Made by a program: the position numbers and the translations under genes. Below, piece by piece: positions 1 to 8,134 of a stretch of 19,341 bases of DNA (position 1 is the first letter of the stretch; every line of letters starts with the position of its first letter). The DNA is from Bacteroidales bacterium UBA3810 (GTDB taxonomy: Bacteria > Bacteroidota > Bacteroidia > Bacteroidales > Paludibacteraceae), in the NCBI GenBank assembly GCA_002368645.1, contig DFEE01000034.1, positions 71,725-91,065 on the forward strand, in the 5' to 3' direction. The notes beneath the pieces are model-generated. The model searched no databases, was not told the DNA's origin, and saw nothing but the letters and a program-made list of their open reading frames with translations.

Positions 1-22
1 TTATTGTGCGGTTATTGTGCGG
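1..22. repeat. Tandem duplication of an 11-bp unit at the window edge
   Basis: Two perfect adjacent copies of TTATTGTGCGG occupy 1-11 and 12-22. The array may continue upstream of the window, so its real copy number is unknown. The rest of the leader up to the first gene holds a promoter (116-147) and otherwise nothing I recognise. Confidence 0.6.
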
Positions 23-115
23 TGTTGTCAGGGCGAATGTCGGAGGGACAGCGTGGCTGAGCGGGAGATGAGGATGGTGATATTTACGTGTTTTGAGGGC
101 AATAATGCAAAAATA

Positions 116-147
116 TTTGCGTATATCAAAAAAACTTCGTACTTTTG
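116..147 (+). promoter_or_regulatory. Bacteroidota-type promoter for the CPBP protease gene
   Basis: A -33 element TTTG (116-119) is separated by 20 nt from a -7 element TACTTTTG (140-147), matching the TTTG-N19-TAnnTTTG consensus of the primary sigma factor in this phylum. Transcription would start near 153, leaving a very short leader before the ATG at 169. This supports that start codon. Confidence 0.8.
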
Positions 148-168
148 CGGCGAAATAATTAAGCGAAT

Positions 169-1002
169 ATGGATACAGCATTAATGCGATGGCTTTTAGT
201 CGGGCAGGATATACTCCTTTTCATTTTGCCCGCAGTGATTATAGCGTGGATTGCGGCGAAAAGACTATACGGTGCTACCTCATGGGGTCGTGCGTTCCGG
301 TGGCTAAGAATGGGCACAGTAGGAACATCTAACCGAGCGAGTGTCTTTCTCTTGGCGACGATATTGATGTTGGTAGCGCAGCCGGGTATCAATCTCATTG
401 CCTCCCTTAATGAAATGATTAAACTGCCGGAATTTCTGTCGGGTATGGAGGCGTGGATGCAGCGAATGGAAGCCGCCAATGCCGCCACGACAGAGCAACT
501 GATGGCGACTAAAACCATTGGAGGTTTTTTAGCCAATATCATGGTCATCGGACTACTTGCTGCCTTTAGTGAAGAAATGCTCTTTAGAGGGGCTTTGCAG
601 GGCCTGTTTATGCTGCCTGCACAGTTGAAAGCAAGGCGTCGTGGCGATGATCTCACCGACACCACATCAAGAGCCACTACAACGGCTATTTGGGCAGCAG
701 CCATTCTCTTCAGCGCTTTGCATTTGCAGTTTTACGGCTTTATACCGCGTATGTTGATGGGAGCACTATTCGGCTATATGTTAGTATGGTCAGGCAGCCT
801 GTGGATTCCTATCTTGATGCATGCCGTCAATAACTCAATGGTTGTAATCGCTTATGCCGTTTTGCCTAAGGATAAAATAATCAGCAGCACCCTTGAGACA
901 TTCGGCACTGCTGATACATGGTATGTGGGAGTGATTAGTCTTGCGCTTGTGGCGGGACTGATTTATCGGATTCGGAAGATTCTCCTTTCTTCTCAGGTTT
1001 AG
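169..1002 (+). CDS. CPBP family intramembrane glutamic endopeptidase
   Basis: A 277-residue polytopic membrane protein of the CPBP/CAAX-protease (Abi) family, whose members cleave substrates inside the membrane; the substrate here cannot be told. The three family motifs are visible: EExxxR at E135/E136...R140 (in FSEEMLFRG), FxxxH at F181...H185, and H218 with N222 near the last helices (ILMHAVNN). Hydrophobic segments lie at about residues 10-30, 58-80, 118-138, 172-190, 195-220 and 246-266. The start is the first ATG after a strong promoter. The last 68 bp overlap the 3' end of the opposing small Cys-rich gene, so the final membrane helix is encoded antisense to that gene's tail. Family assignment is firm; biological role is unknown. 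Confidence 0.9.
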   Translation: MDTALMRWLLVGQDILLFILPAVIIAWIAAKRLYGATSWGRAFRWLRMGTVGTSNRASVFLLATILMLVAQPGINLIASLNEMIKLPEFLSGMEAWMQRMEAANAATTEQLMATKTIGGFLANIMVIGLLAAFSEEMLFRGALQGLFMLPAQLKARRRGDDLTDTTSRATTTAIWAAAILFSALHLQFYGFIPRMLMGALFGYMLVWSGSLWIPILMHAVNNSMVVIAYAVLPKDKIISSTLETFGTADTWYVGVISLALVAGLIYRIRKILLSSQV

Positions 1003-1195
1003 TACAAACCTCTGCAATAGCGCATGACGCGCAAGCATCCGGCGTGACGCCGGAGTCAACGCAGTCGGTAGCCGCAGTGTCTGCGGCTTTTGTTTCGGGA
1101 AATTTCTCGGGATGTTTGGCTTTATAGCGCTCGCGTCCCTCAAAAAGAATGAGGATAAGGACGCCAAGCGCTATAAAAATCAGTAATTCTACCAT
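935..1195 (-). CDS. Small Cys-rich single-pass membrane protein coupled to the M13 peptidase gene
   Basis: An 86-residue protein: one N-terminal membrane helix (about residues 2-19), a charged linker, then a cysteine cluster C45-x9-C55-x2-C58-x5-C64 and a polar tail (SSESDKSVPPQAQD). I do not recognise a named family; the layout resembles small Cys-cluster membrane proteins seen in Bacteroidota, and metal binding is only a guess. The start was chosen because its ATG overlaps the peptidase stop by 7 nt (shared ATGGTAG at 1195-1189), an arrangement typical of translational coupling. A longer reading from 1264 would start inside the peptidase gene and is unlikely. The 3' end runs antisense into the CPBP gene for 68 bp. 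Confidence 0.65.
   Translation of the reverse strand: MVELLIFIALGVLILILFEGRERYKAKHPEKFPETKAADTAATDCVDSGVTPDACASCAIAEVCTKPEKKGESSESDKSVPPQAQD
1038..1054. other. Compact GC-rich hairpin downstream of the CPBP gene
   Basis: A perfect inverted repeat, TCCGGCG - TGA - CGCCGGA, gives a 7-bp stem with a 3-nt loop, 35 nt after the CPBP stop codon. It lies inside the coding sequence of the opposing small gene (around the residues DSGVTPDAC). No T-tract follows, so it is not a classic intrinsic terminator. It could still stabilise or end the CPBP mRNA. Confidence 0.35.
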
Positions 1196-3213
1196 ATATG
1201 CACGCGGTTTTCGGGAGCAACATACATGGGTGACTCTTCTGTAACCTCCCATGCTTCGTACCAAGCACCGATTTGTGGCAGTGCTCCGTTCACACGATAG
1301 CGACCGAGAGAGTGCGGGTCAGACTTGGTGCGGACAAGAATCTCCTCGGGACGGATGTTGTTTGCCCAAACATTAGCATATGCGAGGAAGAAGCGTTGTT
1401 CGGGGCTGAACTCGCCATCACATTCGCCATTGAACTTATCCTCTGCAAGGATGTTCTTAAGCGCATTGAAGGAGACTTGTAGGCCTCCATGGTCTGCGAT
1501 ATTTTCGCCGAGTGTGAACTTGCCGTTGGCATGCACGCCGGGGGCTACCTCAAAGGATGAGAAATAGTCTGCTAAAGCAGCCGTTTGCGCATCGAACTTG
1601 GCTTTATCCTCTTCCGTCCACCAGTTATTGAGGTTACCTTCTTTGTCGAATTGTGCTCCTTGGTCGTCAAAACCGTGCGTCATCTCATGCCCGATAACCA
1701 CACCGATAGCGCCGTAGTTGAAGGCATCGTCAGCACTCATGTCGAAGAACGGCGGTTGCAGAATACCGGCAGGGAAGCAAATCTCATTGGTGGTGGGGTT
1801 GTAGTATGCATTGACTGTTTGGGGATTCATGTACCACTTGTCGCGATCCACGGGTTTTCCCAGCTCGTCAAGAGCGTCGTTAATCTCGAAGCGTGCTGCG
1901 CGTTGGAGGTTGGCGTAGAAGGTTTCGGAGGGGTCAATCTCTAACTTGGAATAGTCTTTCCACTTATCGGGATAGCCAATTTTGATGGTAAAGGCAGCTA
2001 ACTTCTCTTGTGCTTTGACTTTGGTCTCATCCGACATCCAATCAAGTCCGTCAATGCGTTGAGAGAGAGACTTTTGGAGGTTGTGGACAAGGTCAAGCAT
2101 TCGTTTTTTGTTTTCCTCGGGGAAATATACCTTGACATACTCCTGACCGATACCTTCGCCGAGTGTGCCGTTAACAATGCCGATAGCACGTTTCCAGAGT
2201 TGTGAAGGCTCTTGTTTGCCGCTGAGTATCTTGCCGTAGAAAGCAAAATTCTGGTTATAGAGTTCGTCGGTGAGGTAGCCTGCTGCACCGTCAATGACTT
2301 GCCAGCGGAACAGTGTCTTGATGTCCTCCAGAGACTCCTCAGCAAGCATGCGGCCTACTTCTTGCAATTGTTCGGGTTGGCCGATGCAGACGGTGTCGGG
2401 CCTATGCTCTTCGAGTCCGGCAAACATGGCATTGAAAAACTCTTGCCAATTGAGTTGGGGCACTGCCTCTTGGAGTTCGGCAATCGTCATGAGGTGATAG
2501 TTGCCGAGCGGGTCGCGTAATTCGACATTGTCTTTGGCGGCTTTCGCAAGCCGGGTTTCGATACGCAGGACTGTTTGCGCGGCAGCGTCACCGTCCTCAT
2601 AACCACAGAGTTCGAACATGCGGGCGATGTGTTTCAGGTACTCGGCGCGAATCATCTTGGTGTGGTCGTCCTCATCAATATAGTATTCCTTCTCCCCCAA
2701 AGCGTAACCTCCTTGACCTTCATAGAGGAGGTTCTTGGTAGAGTTCATAATATCGGCTTCGACATACATATCGAAGAGTCCGTACTCGGTTGAGGCACCA
2801 AGGAGACGGGGAAGTTCATCTTTGGAGGAGATACTCTCCACTTCCAAAAGTGTCGCGCGCAGAGGCTCAATTCCCTCGGTGTTGCGGCGAGCGGTATCCA
2901 TCGCGAGATTATAGATGTCAGCAATCTTTTGGGCGACAGAACCTTTCGGGTGCTGTTGTTTAGCGAGGTCTTGCACCAAGGTGTTAACTTGTTCCATTGA
3001 TTTAAGCCCTACTTCGTCAAATGTGCCGAAGCGTGAATACTCAGCCGGCAGAGGATTGTTCTTCATCCATCCGCCACAAGCGAAGGCGTAGAAATCTTCT
3101 TGGGGAATAATGGTTGTGTCTAAGTTCGCGGTATCAATACCGGTAGATAGTTGTTTGGAGTTACAAGCAGATAAAAGCATAAGTGCTACTGATAAATAAA
3201 CAAGTTTTTTCAT
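1189..3213 (-). CDS. M13 family zinc metallopeptidase, lipoprotein (neprilysin/PepO-like)
   Basis: A 674-residue secreted endopeptidase of the M13 family. The chosen start gives MKKLVYLSVALMLLSAC, a textbook lipoprotein signal with lipobox LSAC, so the mature protein would be lipidated at C17 and anchored in the envelope. An upstream ATG at 3288 would place 25 residues before the signal peptide and lies upstream of the promoter, so I rejected it. Catalytic zinc site: HEMTH at H509-E510-H513, third ligand E570 in GENIADHGG, with D574 supporting. The substrate-binding NAYYNP motif and a C-terminal ending in W (NRVHIW) are typical of M13. The length fits the family. It is transcribed divergently from the YhcH-like gene and is followed by a coupled small membrane protein. 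Substrate unknown; peptide scavenging is plausible. Confidence 0.93.
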   Translation of the reverse strand: MKKLVYLSVALMLLSACNSKQLSTGIDTANLDTTIIPQEDFYAFACGGWMKNNPLPAEYSRFGTFDEVGLKSMEQVNTLVQDLAKQQHPKGSVAQKIADIYNLAMDTARRNTEGIEPLRATLLEVESISSKDELPRLLGASTEYGLFDMYVEADIMNSTKNLLYEGQGGYALGEKEYYIDEDDHTKMIRAEYLKHIARMFELCGYEDGDAAAQTVLRIETRLAKAAKDNVELRDPLGNYHLMTIAELQEAVPQLNWQEFFNAMFAGLEEHRPDTVCIGQPEQLQEVGRMLAEESLEDIKTLFRWQVIDGAAGYLTDELYNQNFAFYGKILSGKQEPSQLWKRAIGIVNGTLGEGIGQEYVKVYFPEENKKRMLDLVHNLQKSLSQRIDGLDWMSDETKVKAQEKLAAFTIKIGYPDKWKDYSKLEIDPSETFYANLQRAARFEINDALDELGKPVDRDKWYMNPQTVNAYYNPTTNEICFPAGILQPPFFDMSADDAFNYGAIGVVIGHEMTHGFDDQGAQFDKEGNLNNWWTEEDKAKFDAQTAALADYFSSFEVAPGVHANGKFTLGENIADHGGLQVSFNALKNILAEDKFNGECDGEFSPEQRFFLAYANVWANNIRPEEILVRTKSDPHSLGRYRVNGALPQIGAWYEAWEVTEESPMYVAPENRVHIW

Positions 3214-3233
3214 ATAATCCGTTAATTTTTGTG

Positions 3234-3265
3234 CAAAAATAGGATTTTTTTTGCATATATCCAAA
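3234..3265 (-). promoter_or_regulatory. Bacteroidota-type promoter for the M13 peptidase gene
   Basis: Read on the minus strand, TTTG (3265-3262), a 20-nt spacer and TATTTTTG (3241-3234) match the phylum consensus. Transcription would begin near 3228, about 15 nt before the ATG at 3213. The -33 box lies inside the spacer of the opposing plus-strand promoter. Confidence 0.75.
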
Positions 3266-3281
3266 TTTTTTGTTAACTTTG
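3250..3281 (+). promoter_or_regulatory. Bacteroidota-type promoter for the 3316-17660 gene string
   Basis: TTTG (3250-3253), a 20-nt spacer and TAACTTTG (3274-3281) match the consensus. Transcription would start near 3287, about 29 nt before the ATG at 3316. This is the only clear promoter I see before the thirteen plus-strand genes. It overlaps the divergent peptidase promoter. Confidence 0.8.
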
Positions 3282-3315
3282 TGCGCAAAATGTAAATTAA
3301 CCAACCTGAAGATAT

Positions 3316-3768
3316 ATGATTTTAGACAAATTAGAGAACGCCGACTGGTATTATGAGAGCGTTCCGAGACTGAAAGAGTTTATGGAGTTTTTTAACAACA
3401 ACGACTTGGAGGAGTTGCCGGCTTGTAAAATTAAGATAGACGGTGATGACTTGTTCGTTAATATCATGGACTTCAAGGGGAAGAAGGAAGCGGATTGCGA
3501 TATGGAGGGGCACCATGATTATATAGATATCCAGATTCCCTTTGATACCGAGCGAATGGGGTGGAAGTCCATCGCGGACTGCGAATCAATTAAGTCGGAG
3601 TACGACGAGGGCAAGGATATGGAACTTTATAACGACAAGGCACAAACGTATATTGATGTGCCGCGCGGATATTTTGTGGTCTTCTTCCCGACCGATGCGC
3701 ACCAACCCGGTATTGCTCCCGGGAAAAGCTACCGTAAGTTGATTGCCAAAACCAGAGTAGAAAACTAA
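3316..3768 (+). CDS. YhcH/YjgK/YiaL family protein (DUF386), putative sugar-associated cupin
   Basis: A 150-residue cytosolic protein of the YhcH/YjgK/YiaL (EbgC-like) family, small beta-barrel proteins often encoded with sialic acid, amino sugar or galactoside genes and thought to bind a metal and a sugar. Recognisable blocks are EGHHDYIDIQ (E64, H66, H67, D71) and FPTDAHQPG (H129), the usual metal-binding positions, plus the C-terminal KLIAK strand. Length is typical. It is first behind the plus-strand promoter, with glgB starting 13 nt after its stop and nagB one gene further on, which agrees with a role in sugar handling. The exact reaction is not established. Confidence 0.88.
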   Translation: MILDKLENADWYYESVPRLKEFMEFFNNNDLEELPACKIKIDGDDLFVNIMDFKGKKEADCDMEGHHDYIDIQIPFDTERMGWKSIADCESIKSEYDEGKDMELYNDKAQTYIDVPRGYFVVFFPTDAHQPGIAPGKSYRKLIAKTRVEN

Positions 3769-3781
3769 AACCTCATATACC

Positions 3782-5812
3782 ATGTTAAAAATACTTGAAC
3801 AAGACCCCTATTTGAGGCCATTTGAGTCCGCTATTCAAGGACGTTATGACTACGCTAACCGCAAAGAGTACGAGTTGACAGGCGGTAAGAGCCTGAGCGA
3901 GTGGGCAAACGGATATTTATATTACGGCTTGCATAAGACCCCGAAAGGTTGGGTGCTCCGCGAATGGGCTCCTAACGCCACTGCCATCTATGTAAAAGGT
4001 GATTTCAATAACTGGCAAAAGGACGAAGCCTACCGTCTACAGCCGGTCGGAAACGGCGTATGGGAGGGCTCTTTTAGTGAGGAGCAAATGAAACATGGTG
4101 ACCTTTTCAAACTCCTTGTTGAGTGGATGGGCGGCTATGGCGAGCGTATCCCCTCGTATGCCAATAGGGTGGTGCAAGACAATGAGACTAAAATCTTTAG
4201 TGCGCAGGTATGGAATCCGGATAAGAAGGGTGCCAAACCGGCTAAGAGAAAGGCTTTCAAAGGGCTTAAGCCTGGTGCTCCGCTCTTTATCTACGAGTGC
4301 CATATCGGTATGGCGGGACAGGAAGAGAAGGTGTCGAGTTATGAGGAATTTAGGGTGAATGTCCTTCCGCGCATTGCCGAATTGGGTTATAACTGCATCC
4401 AGATAATGGCCATTCAAGAGCATCCTTATTACGGCTCTTTCGGCTATCATGTGAGCAATTTCTTCGCCGCCTCCAGCCGTTTCGGTACGCCCGAAGAGTT
4501 GCAAGCACTTATTGCTGATGCTCATAGTCGCGGTATAGCGGTTATTATGGATATCGTTCACAGCCACGCGGTGAAGAACGAGTTGGAAGGATTGGGCAAT
4601 TTCGACGGAACCCCGTACCAATATTTCCACGACGGCGCGCGCAGAGAGCATCCCGCTTGGGATAGTCTTTGCTTCAATTATGGCAAGAATGAAGTTCTCC
4701 ACTTCCTGCTCTCTAACTGCAAGTACTGGCTGGATGTTTATGACTTCGACGGGTTTAGGTTTGACGGTGTGACCTCCATGATGTACCTGAGTCACGGTTT
4801 GGGTGAAGACTTTAATGACTACGCTTCTTACTTTAGCGGCAATGCCGACGGGGATGCTATCATGTACTTGACGCTCGCCAATACCTTGATTCATGAGGTT
4901 AAGCCTTACGCTATCTCGATAGCCGAGGATATGTCCGGTATGCCGGGGCTCGCCAATAAACGCGAGAATGGAGGCATCGGCTTCGATTACCGCTTGGCAA
5001 TGGGTATCCCCGATTTCTGGATTAAATATATCAAAGAGGTACGCGACGAGGACTGGAAAGCCGGTCATATCTACTATGAGATGACCAATCGCCGTCAAGA
5101 CGAAAAGACCATTTCCTATGCCGAGTCTCACGACCAGGCGCTGGTAGGCGATAAGACCATAATCTTCCGTCTTATCGATGCGGATATGTATTGGCATTTC
5201 GAGCATGGACATTCAACCTATATGGTGGACAGGGGTATCGCTTTGCATAAGATGATACGGCTTATTACTGCCTCGACAATCAACGGAGGTTACCTCACCT
5301 TTATGGGAAATGAGTTCGGACATCCCGAGTGGATTGACTTCCCGCGTCAAGGTAATGGCTGGAGTTATAAGTATGCCCGCCGCCAATGGGATCTTGTAGA
5401 TAATCCGAATTATTTCTATGCCGATTTGAATCGGTTTGACAAAGCTATGGTGCACCTGCTGGAAGAATACCTCAAACCCGTTAAGGATCAATATGGTATT
5501 CATCTGCCTTGGGACGCCAAATTGGCGGACAATGAAGGTGACCAAGTGGTGGCTTTCATGCGCGGTAAACTGGTCTTTGTCTTTAACTGGAATGGCAACC
5601 GGTCATTCAGTGATTACGGTATCCTGTGCCCCGAAGGTAAATACAAGGTGGTGCTCAATACGGACGCTAAAGAATTTGGCGGTTTCGGCCTCAATGATGA
5701 CTCCGTGGAGCACTTTACGCAGCCGGATAATCTCTTCAAGAAGGAAAAGAAAGGCTGGTTGCGGCTGTACTTGCCGGCACGTAGTGCAGTTGTTTTGGAA
5801 TTACAAAAATAA
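3782..5812 (+). CDS. glgB: 1,4-alpha-glucan branching enzyme, eukaryote-type (GH13_8-like)
   Basis: A 676-residue cytosolic enzyme that introduces alpha-1,6 branches into glycogen. An N-terminal CBM48-like beta-sandwich (about residues 45-130, LREWAPNATAIYVKGDFNNW) is followed by a GH13 TIM barrel and a C-terminal beta domain. Catalytic landmarks: region I D257-H262 (DIVHSH), nucleophile D328 in RFDGVTSMMY, acid/base E382 in SIAEDMSGMP, and H450-D451 in YAESHDQALVGDK. The sequences around these residues, and FMGNEFGHPEWIDFPR, are those of the animal/fungal/plant branching-enzyme subfamily rather than the usual bacterial GlgB type; this subfamily is known in Bacteroidota. No glycogen synthase, phosphorylase or debranching gene is in the window. 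nagB starts 6 nt after its stop. Confidence 0.93.
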   Translation: MLKILEQDPYLRPFESAIQGRYDYANRKEYELTGGKSLSEWANGYLYYGLHKTPKGWVLREWAPNATAIYVKGDFNNWQKDEAYRLQPVGNGVWEGSFSEEQMKHGDLFKLLVEWMGGYGERIPSYANRVVQDNETKIFSAQVWNPDKKGAKPAKRKAFKGLKPGAPLFIYECHIGMAGQEEKVSSYEEFRVNVLPRIAELGYNCIQIMAIQEHPYYGSFGYHVSNFFAASSRFGTPEELQALIADAHSRGIAVIMDIVHSHAVKNELEGLGNFDGTPYQYFHDGARREHPAWDSLCFNYGKNEVLHFLLSNCKYWLDVYDFDGFRFDGVTSMMYLSHGLGEDFNDYASYFSGNADGDAIMYLTLANTLIHEVKPYAISIAEDMSGMPGLANKRENGGIGFDYRLAMGIPDFWIKYIKEVRDEDWKAGHIYYEMTNRRQDEKTISYAESHDQALVGDKTIIFRLIDADMYWHFEHGHSTYMVDRGIALHKMIRLITASTINGGYLTFMGNEFGHPEWIDFPRQGNGWSYKYARRQWDLVDNPNYFYADLNRFDKAMVHLLEEYLKPVKDQYGIHLPWDAKLADNEGDQVVAFMRGKLVFVFNWNGNRSFSDYGILCPEGKYKVVLNTDAKEFGGFGLNDDSVEHFTQPDNLFKKEKKGWLRLYLPARSAVVLELQK

Positions 5813-5818
5813 TATACA

Positions 5819-6628
5819 ATGAGACTAATCATTCAACCTAATTATGACCTGCTCTCTCAATGGGCAGCAAATTATGTAGCAGCTAAAATCAACGCTTTTG
5901 GACCTAAGGAATCAAATCCTTTTGTTCTCGGTCTGCCGACCGGCTCAAGCCCCTTGGGTATGTACAGAGAGTTGATTAAGTTAAATAAAGCCGGTAAGGT
6001 GTCTTTCCGCAATGTAGTGACTTTCAATATGGACGAGTATGTCGGTCTGCCGGAAGACCACCCGGAGAGTTACCACAGTTTCATGTGGAATAATTTCTTT
6101 AACCATGTCGATATCCGGCAGGAGAATGTGAATATCCTGAACGGCAATGCGGCGGATTTGGAAGCCGAATGTGCGCGCTATGAAGCTAAAATAAAGCAAT
6201 ATGGCGGCATAGACTTGTTCTTGGGCGGCATAGGTCCTGACGGTCATATAGCCTTCAACGAGCCGGGGTCATCCCTCTCTTCTCGCACACGCAAGAAGGA
6301 CCTGACCACCGACACTATTATTGCCAATAGCCGTTTCTTTGACAATGATATCAATAAGGTCCCTAAAACCGCCCTCACGGTCGGCGTTGGTACGGTCATG
6401 GATGCTAAAGAGGTGCTTATCATGGTTAATGGTCATAATAAAGCCCGCGCTTTGCAGCATGCCATTGAGGAGCCCATTAGCCATATGTGGACTGTTTCTG
6501 CCCTGCAGATGCACCGGCACGGTATCATTGTTTGCGATGAGGCTGCTTGCGACGAACTGAAGGTCGCAACCTTCAATTACTTCAAGGATATCGAGAAAGA
6601 CCATCTTGATCCTGCAACGCTCTTTTGA
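5819..6628 (+). CDS. nagB: Glucosamine-6-phosphate deaminase
   Basis: A 269-residue enzyme converting glucosamine-6-phosphate to fructose-6-phosphate and ammonia. It aligns almost residue-for-residue with E. coli NagB: D72 (NMDEYVG, proton transfer), D141/H143/E148 (IGPDGHIAFNEP, ring opening and catalysis), and the substrate loop LPTGSSP near residue 39. The segment SSLSSRTR near 151-158 keeps part of the allosteric GlcNAc6P-binding region of the E. coli enzyme, so allosteric control is possible. It sits between glgB and cysS with short gaps, in the sugar-metabolism part of the operon. No nagA is present in the window. Confidence 0.95.
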   Translation: MRLIIQPNYDLLSQWAANYVAAKINAFGPKESNPFVLGLPTGSSPLGMYRELIKLNKAGKVSFRNVVTFNMDEYVGLPEDHPESYHSFMWNNFFNHVDIRQENVNILNGNAADLEAECARYEAKIKQYGGIDLFLGGIGPDGHIAFNEPGSSLSSRTRKKDLTTDTIIANSRFFDNDINKVPKTALTVGVGTVMDAKEVLIMVNGHNKARALQHAIEEPISHMWTVSALQMHRHGIIVCDEAACDELKVATFNYFKDIEKDHLDPATLF

Positions 6629-6639
6629 CGACTGAATAT

Positions 6640-8109
6640 ATGTTGCAAATATACAATACACTTACCCGTCAAAAAGAGTATTTTCGTCCCTTGCATGAGG
6701 GCCATGTGGGTATGTATGTCTGCGGACCGACCGTCTATGGCGATGCCCATTTGGGGCATGCCCGTCCGGCGATTACCTTTGATATTCTCTTTCGGTATCT
6801 TAGTTTTTTAGGGTATAAGGTGCGTTATGTCCGTAACATCACAGATGTGGGACACTTGGAGCATGATGCCGATGAGGGTGAGGACAAAATAGCCAAGAAA
6901 GCACGGTTAGAGCAGTTGGAGCCGATGGAGGTGGTTCAGTATTATACCAATCGCTATCACCACGATATGGAAGCCCTCAATGTGCTGCCGCCTTCCATAG
7001 AACCGCATGCCTCGGGACATATCATAGAGCAAATAGCCTTTGTTCAAAAGATTCTTGATGCAGGATATGCTTATGTTGCCAATGGCTCGGTCTATATGGA
7101 TGTGGAGAAGTATGCCAAGGATTATCCGTATGGCAAATTGAGCGGACGAAATCTCAATGACATCGTCACCGAGACCCGCGAGCTGGACGGACAGGAGGAG
7201 AAGAAACATAGTTACGATTTTGCACTTTGGAAGAAAGCGTCGCCGGAACATATTATGCACTGGCCTTCTCCTTGGTCAGAAGGCTTCCCGGGGTGGCATA
7301 TGGAGTGCTCGACAATGGGAACGAAGTACCTCGGCGAGCAGTTTGATATCCACGGAGGCGGCATGGACTTGATGTTCCCGCACCATGAGGCGGAGATTGC
7401 GCAATCTTGTGCGGCGTTGGGACATGAGACTGTGCGTTATTGGATGCACAATAATATGATTACCATCGCGGGCAAGAAGATGGGGAAATCCTATAATAAC
7501 TTCATCACTTTGGAGCAGTTCTTCAAAGGGGAGCATCCGTTGCTCACCAAGCCCTTCTCACCCATGACCATACGCTTCTTTATCCTCATGGCGCACTACC
7601 GCTCAACGGTGGACTTTAGTTCGGAGGCTTTAGAAGCCGCGGAGAAAGGATTTGCCCGATTGCAGGAGGCCTATACGCGCCTTCTGGCAATTCAGCCTGC
7701 AGCAGCTGCTCCTAATGAGGAGATTCACCAATTGCGTGAAGCTTGTGCCGAAGCGATGGACGATGACCTTAATACTCCCGTCGTCCTGCAACACCTCTTT
7801 GATTCAGCCAAACTCATCAATACCATAGCCGATGGAAAAAAGCTGATTAACGAGGCTGATCTCTCTGAATTGAAAGATATATGGGAGTGCTATGGCATAC
7901 ATGTGTTGGGACTTCGACTCTCGGAGACAGAAGGCATGAACTCTGTTAGAGAAAAAGCGTACAAGGGGGCTGTCAACCTGCTACTTGATATCCGACAGGC
8001 TGCGAAAGCGAATAAGGATTGGGCTACATCGGACAAAATCCGTAATGAACTGCAAAACTTAGGTTTCAAAATCAAGGACGGCAAGGAATCCTACGAATGG
8101 TCCCTCTAA
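6640..8109 (+). CDS. cysS: Cysteine--tRNA ligase
   Basis: A 489-residue class I aminoacyl-tRNA synthetase that charges tRNA-Cys in the cytosol. Visible features: zinc ligands C28, C223, H248 and E252; the HIGH-type signature HLGH at 37-40 (PTVYGDAHLGHAR); and the KMSKS-type loop KMGKS at 280-284. The C-terminal anticodon-binding part ends in KIKDGKESYEW. I chose the ATG at 6640 because MLQIYNTLTRQKE is the usual N-terminus. A TTG at 6625 overlapping the nagB stop would add five residues and is less likely. It lies 11 nt after nagB and 25 nt before the VOC gene, apparently within the same transcription unit. Confidence 0.95.
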   Translation: MLQIYNTLTRQKEYFRPLHEGHVGMYVCGPTVYGDAHLGHARPAITFDILFRYLSFLGYKVRYVRNITDVGHLEHDADEGEDKIAKKARLEQLEPMEVVQYYTNRYHHDMEALNVLPPSIEPHASGHIIEQIAFVQKILDAGYAYVANGSVYMDVEKYAKDYPYGKLSGRNLNDIVTETRELDGQEEKKHSYDFALWKKASPEHIMHWPSPWSEGFPGWHMECSTMGTKYLGEQFDIHGGGMDLMFPHHEAEIAQSCAALGHETVRYWMHNNMITIAGKKMGKSYNNFITLEQFFKGEHPLLTKPFSPMTIRFFILMAHYRSTVDFSSEALEAAEKGFARLQEAYTRLLAIQPAAAAPNEEIHQLREACAEAMDDDLNTPVVLQHLFDSAKLINTIADGKKLINEADLSELKDIWECYGIHVLGLRLSETEGMNSVREKAYKGAVNLLLDIRQAAKANKDWATSDKIRNELQNLGFKIKDGKESYEWSL

Positions 8110-8134
8110 CCAGATAAGATTATACATTTCAAAT

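Noticed and set aside
4037..5212. 391-residue minus-strand open frame inside glgB
   Set aside because: It is antisense to a fully motif-supported branching enzyme, has no recognisable domain and no promoter; an effect of codon bias.
6625..6639. TTG start for cysS overlapping the nagB stop
   Set aside because: The ATG at 6640 gives the conserved N-terminus MLQIYNTLT; the extra five residues are not expected.
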